64,000 bases of DNA, from positions 13,445,320 through 13,509,319 of the forward strand of contig NC_058146.1 of NCBI RefSeq assembly GCF_011075055.1. The letters are read 5' to 3'. A program made the translations under genes and the position numbers. Of the stretch, positions 59,200-64,000 are shown in pieces. The stretch is from Mangifera indica (lineage: Eukaryota; Streptophyta; Magnoliopsida; Sapindales; Anacardiaceae). Position 1 is the stretch's first letter; each line of letters starts with the position of its first letter. Under the pieces are notes generated by a model. It had not been told where the DNA came from. It ran no database searches and saw nothing but the letters and a program-made list of their open reading frames with translations.

Positions 59200-61903
59200 A
59201 GCATTATTTTTTTGCGAAGTTAGAGGTCATATGGAAACTGTCAAAAAAATCATAAATGCCCTTACTCATGTCTAGAAAAAATTGTTTAAAACATGTTCTA
59301 GACGATTTTTAAAGATGGGGATTTTGAAGCATAGTTCCAGTTTATTGTATTCAGTGTTATTTCGACAAATCAACAAAAGAGTTGTGGGAGAGGAATTGTA
59401 GTTTCAGTTTAATGGGATTACTGCAAATTTGGTCCTGTTGAATTTGCTCTAATAACAAGATTAGAATTCAGTAGTGATATGGTTAAGAGAAAGGTTATAG
59501 GAAAATCTCAGTATTTTTCGGGAAAAAGATTGTTATCTATGGTGATTTAGCATCAGTATTTAAAGAAAAAATATGGTTAGACAACGATGAGGATGCAATT
59601 AAAATATATGTTCTATATCTACTTCATTTTGCATTGTTGGGATCAAATAATAGAAAAACTATTTCAGAGAACATTTTAAGTATTTTTAATGATTGTGATA
59701 CTTTTAACTCATATCCTAGGGATACCCTTGTTTGGAGGATGACAGTTAAATCTTTGGGTATGCTTTACTAAAACAATACAATGAAGTTTATAAATTGTAT
59801 CTACCGAATTCAAAAGATATCTTAATATTAACTTACGGTATATGGGATGTATCTTAACATTTTAGGTAATATTAACTTTTTTTTAATATGTCATAAGTAT
59901 ATACGTTTGCTCATTTTATTTATTTACAGTATATGTATTTTTTAATGACAGAATTAGATATACGAGATGCTTAATAATTTGAAAAGTTTTGTGGTTTGTA
60001 AATCGGTTAGCAGAATCTCTTGAATGTTGAGGTGGAGAAGTTTAGAAGTTTCAAGCTGGGAGGAGATGGATCGTATTTTGAATTCTTTTGAAGTAAATTA
60101 TTATACATAGTACATAATTTATTATTAATTGACAGTAAACCTCTCTTCATAAACTTGATTTGAATATCTTTAAGATGTTGTCACATCTCGTATGATTGCA
60201 TCCAAAGTTGAGAGACAATCCTCATATTACGAAGATATTATGGATGACATTGATGATCTAGAAGAATCTGTTACTACTTCTTATGATGCTGTAGCATCTT
60301 CTCCAGACATCCTACTTGCTGTAATATCTCCTCCAGATATCCAACCTGCACTTGTAAGTTAAAGTACTCCTGTTTGTAAACAACGAAGTACATTTATAAG
60401 TAGTCATGTGTCATCAGCTTTGCAGCAACCTAAGTGTAGTGCTTTTAGCCGACTGAAGAAACACATACTTGCAATATTCCAAGTGCATCTATCCGGATAG
60501 ATGATGATAAATTTGATAGACTTCAAGAGCTTATATAAGGGTTCATACAAAAAGTTGATGAACTACTTGGAAACATCGACAAGAGGCAAACATTACTTGA
60601 AGCACATCAAGCATCATGGAAGCCAAGTTGATAGAGCTTCAACATACGTACCATACAAGTCCAACAGAAGTGATATGTCTTTAAACTATATTCTGACATA
60701 TTACATTTTTGAATAATTGAATAATGTTATTTTGAAAATTGACAAGTGTTTTGTTTTTTATTTTCAAGATGAGGCAACAGAAGTACTGTTTGAGTATTTT
60801 GATCAGTTTGATATGGCTATCCAACAAACAACAAATGAAACTCAATCAGAACACCGTTCTATTACGTGGAAGAGTAAAGCACTTCGGAGCCAATACACTG
60901 ATCCTTTTAAGCATCGTCGTGCACAGGCGGTGTATCATTCATTCTCCAAAAAGGATGTAAAAAATAATGTGGGAATATTTATAATGGTACGAGGATCCTC
61001 AAGAATCGGGTTGAGGCAACACTTATTTATATAGATTATGTGATAAAATTAAGTGGTGGAAGCTAATATGTGCAGATAACCAATAGTTACTGGATCAAGT
61101 ATATTAATTTTTAAAAGGTAAAAGTTACATTATATTTTTATTTTATGATGTTTGCTCACTGACAGTAATATTATTTCACTTTTAAACATATTGATAGTTA
61201 TTTTGTGGTATTACGACATACATTTTCATCAGTTAAATGAATTTGTGTCGAAACTTCTTTTGATGGTGGTTACCGCATATAATAAAAAAACGAAAAATTT
61301 ATAGGTTAAATAATTATCAATGGCACGATTATTATTAGATCCGATCAAAGGGACAAATGATCCAGACTTACATAGAGGTTATATCTTATGGGCTGACGTT
61401 GATCGGATTTGTATTATTTAAATTGATATTTATATATTATTTTGGTAAGTATATAGACAAAATTTGACTGATGGTAATGAATTTATTGTATTACAGGTTT
61501 ATATTTCGATCAATTATAAATGTCAACACTAGGCATGCGGTGAATTGGACCTAAATGCGTGGACTTTGACCATGTATGACTCATCAAAAACATTTTTTAA
61601 CTCTACAGAGAGGTTCTTGGACGCTATGAAACGTTATTCGTATCTTTCAGTTATTATTAATGCGACCAACTATTGGGGGTCACGGGGTCTTGAGCTAAGT
61701 TAGAATCATTGACCATTACGAGAAGCGTGGATGTACCACAACAAGGCACTGCGTCTTGTGATTGCGGGATATTCTCATTATATATTTTAGAGTATCTCGC
61801 TACTAGCAAAAGATTAAATTTTAGGGTAAAAAATGTTTCTTATATGTGTTGTATGCGTGCATCCAAAATATGGAAGCATTGGAGGAATTCAATCTTTCCT
61901 TGA
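59200..61903 (+). pseudogene. ULP1-like gene of MULE copy 2 (DUF1985 + C48), broken
   Basis: DUF1985 is readable near 59380-59760 (DEDAIKIYVLYLLHFALLG; FNSYPRDTLVWRMTVKSL, where Trp-Gly of the usual motif is Arg-Asp). The linker is at 60480-60700, LRSQYTDPFKHRR at about 60880, and the C48 tail at about 61500-61903 (LDLNAWTLTMYDSS; VPQQGTASCDCGIFSLYILE). The Asp-Cys-Gly catalytic motif is intact here, but the His region is broken by a stop (CQH followed by TAG) and frames shift elsewhere. Mirror of 56028-58700. Confidence 0.78.
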
Positions 61904-61999
61904 TATATAAACTTATGAATATTCTTATTTTTTCTGTGTAGTATGTACATTATCTGAATTTATATTCTTTCTAACAAACTCATACTTGTTGAAGATGTT

Positions 62000-64000
62000 G
62001 TAACCTCAGTTAAGGGATTTTTACAAACTAAATGTATGTGCCCTTTTTGATGACATCTGCTGCATTCAATTTAACATATTTCTTCTCCTTCTGATGGCTT
62101 CTATTATGTTCTGAGGGACGATCAGAACGTCGTTGTTGCATTTGTGGTGAATTAACTATACGGATATCTTCAGGTTGCATCTATTTGGAAGAATCATCCA
62201 AAGGTTTAACAACCTTCCGGTAAACAGCTTTCTAATATTCAGTTGAGTAATATTTATTTACCCAATGATAACAATTTGAGAGGTTTTGAAATCTGACAAT
62301 TATCGTAACATGTGTGCATGCTATTTGTGATAGTTGAAATTTTTTACAATTACATTCTTTTGTTACAAGATTGACTATAACGACAGGCTATCGGAACTAT
62401 GCACTTCATATCTATCAATGGTTATTGGTTTGACAATCATATTAGCTGATTTGCGAATAAAATTGGGTAACTTTTCTTCAGCCAACGGAGTCAGAGGATG
62501 AGTGTACGTATCTGAAAGATATTATAACCATTAAAAAAACTGAATTGATGGTTTGTATCTATCATATTGAGAAGAGTAACAAATGTATGATGGTTTGTAC
62601 CTTTTATATTGCGATGAGTATAACCCATTTTTGTAAGGTTGAACGTAGGAATTCAATGAGCATCAAAACTAACAATTTACGTGCATGTCATGCCAAAACA
62701 TTAAACGATTAAGCAATATTTGTGGGCATAATGTTATATCGAATATCAAGAAAGTGAGCACAAACCCATCGTGCGTAGTCAATTCCTTCCAAATAAGCAG
62801 CTGCAATGGAGTTTTTAAATTTAATCATATGCAAAGCTTCCTCAAAATCTTCTGTTCGATAAGCCTTCGTCGTTCTCCAAAATAATTCATCTATATGTTT
62901 TGTTTGCTTGTACCGAGCACGCATATTTCTTTTTATATGATGGTTATACCAGTCATGATGCATATTTGGAAACACTTCTCTCACAGAATGAGTGATCGCA
63001 TGGTGCCTGTCTGAGATGATTGTTAGATTTGTGAGATCGTCGATACATCTATGTACGCTCGGAGAAACAAAGTCCAAGTTATCGTTTCCTCCCTTCCGTT
63101 GACTCCGAAAGTAATTGGATAAATTTGATTGTTTCTGTCCTTGTCCACAGCAATAAAAAGAGTACCCTAATATTGTCTTTTCAGGAATGTCCTATCAATA
63201 CAAATAACAGAACGACAATACTCATGGAATGCTTTAATAGAGCATCCTAAAGATATGAAAACAAATTGGAATCGATTATCCGAGTTAGTTTCAATTTGTG
63301 TAATAATACCAGGGTTTTGTTGTTGAAGGTTATAACAAAATATCGGTAATAATCGAAATGACTCTTCTGGTGAACCTCTAATCTCGTTCAATGTCCAATT
63401 CTTTGCACGTTAAGCTTGTGCATCAGATATATCAATTTGAAACCTATCTGTTAAAATTTCTTTCGGCCTATACACACGGTCACCAACAGTAAATAAGGTT
63501 TGTAAGATTTTTTCAAGTGCTTTTTTATCTGCTTGCCTGTGGTGAGGTCTTATGATATCACGGGGATAAGTATATGTTGCTAATTTATGTAACACAAATA
63601 TATTGCTATTACCTAACTTAACCCCTCCCGTTTTCCATTTGCATTGTTGACGTAAACATTTTATGTCTCATCTTTTCTTATTTGAGCTCGAGACCTTGAA
63701 TTGATAACCATTTTCTATTGCATCTCTATATAATGTATCTTTTAAAACTTGTTTAGATGCAAACTGGTCTGTCACTTTGAATTTGTCATATGATGGTGCA
63801 ACAGTATGAACTTCAATTCCTTCATTTTCAACATCTCTATAGGGTTTTGGACCACCAAAAAATGGATTGCAACTATGATGTATTGAAGTAATATCAACTA
63901 AACTTTTAGGTGTTATCACTGACGTATCAACCCCTACATCATCACACATTTTCGCACCATTATAATTTCTATCGCCCGCATTATTACAACCACAATATTT
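62000..64000 (-). pseudogene. MULE transposase (mudrA-like), copy 2, partial at the window end
   Basis: In transposase order on the minus strand: zinc-binding domain (63949-63668; PYRDVENEGIEVHTVAPSYD, VTDQFASKQVLKDTLYRDAI), the Tyr-Pro-Arg-Asp region (63595-63410), the core with the first catalytic Asp (63391-63167; SVICIDRTFLKRQY) through GTLFIAVDKDRNNQIYPITF, then 63077-62709 (HRCIDDLTNLTIISDRHHAI, LFWRTTKAYRTEDFEEALHM), and a decayed SWIM/zinc-knuckle tail to about 62000. It has fewer breaks than copy 1, but a stop after KRQY and frameshifts remain. The N-terminus lies outside the window. Confidence 0.85.

Larger units (their letters stand above)
59068..64000 (-). mobile_element. MULE copy 2 (right arm of the inverted pair), runs off the window
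   Basis: Inverse complement of the left copy from its ULP end through the transposase. Matches were checked at 59140/58821, 60470/57490, 61350/56570, 61960/55310 and 63990/53240. The transposase-side end lies beyond 64000. Confidence 0.85.

Noticed and set aside
1..64000. tRNA genes
   Set aside because: Scanned for GGTTCGAATC-type T-loops with paired acceptor stems; isolated TTCGAATC strings (for example near 13050) lack the rest of the cloverleaf.

Overview
This is nuclear DNA from a flowering plant, most likely a eudicot. Reasons: AT-rich intergenic DNA, a 12-exon gene with GT-AG introns, a CrRLK1L receptor kinase, a U6 snRNA gene with the plant USE/TATA promoter, and dense plant-type transposons (Mutator-like, hAT, Copia). 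I cannot name the species from sequence alone.

Three host genes look intact. A CrRLK1L receptor kinase of HERK2 type lies on the minus strand (8829-11345). A U6 snRNA gene is on the minus strand (43371-43472). A YchF/OLA1 P-loop ATPase lies on the plus strand (44330-50387, 394 aa), with every splice junction resolved. In Arabidopsis HERK2 and YchF1 carry consecutive locus numbers (At1g30570, At1g30580), so this looks like an old gene pair pushed about 33 kb apart by repeats. Two decayed gene copies lie between them: a WPP-domain-associated-protein-like fragment (about 32430-34300, minus) and a monoacylglycerol-lipase/caffeoylshikimate-esterase-like pseudogene (40467-41311, plus).

Most of the rest is transposon. 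Region by region: a degenerate MULE transposase (1-2350); a hAT remnant split by a younger hAT (3791-6960) whose transposase is broken only by one in-frame TAG; the HERK2 gene; a second, decayed hAT (13274-16023); a foldback MITE-like element (16230-16366); a complete 7.7-kb MULE (17688-25431) with 9-bp target duplications, a ULP1/C48-protease-like pseudogene and inverted arrays of a 119-bp satellite; a second MULE (26747-31678) with a DUF1985/ULP-like exon; the WPP-associated pseudogene; a three-segment dispersed repeat (34945-37440); a Copia RT/RNase H remnant (37600-39515); the esterase pseudogene; the U6 array; and YchF1.

The last 12 kb is a giant inverted repeat. Two MULE copies, each with a transposase and a convergent ULP1-like gene, face each other around an asymmetric centre near 58.9-59.06 kb. 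The right arm runs off the window end. This layout resembles the maize Mu killer locus in form, and it is the most interesting structure seen.
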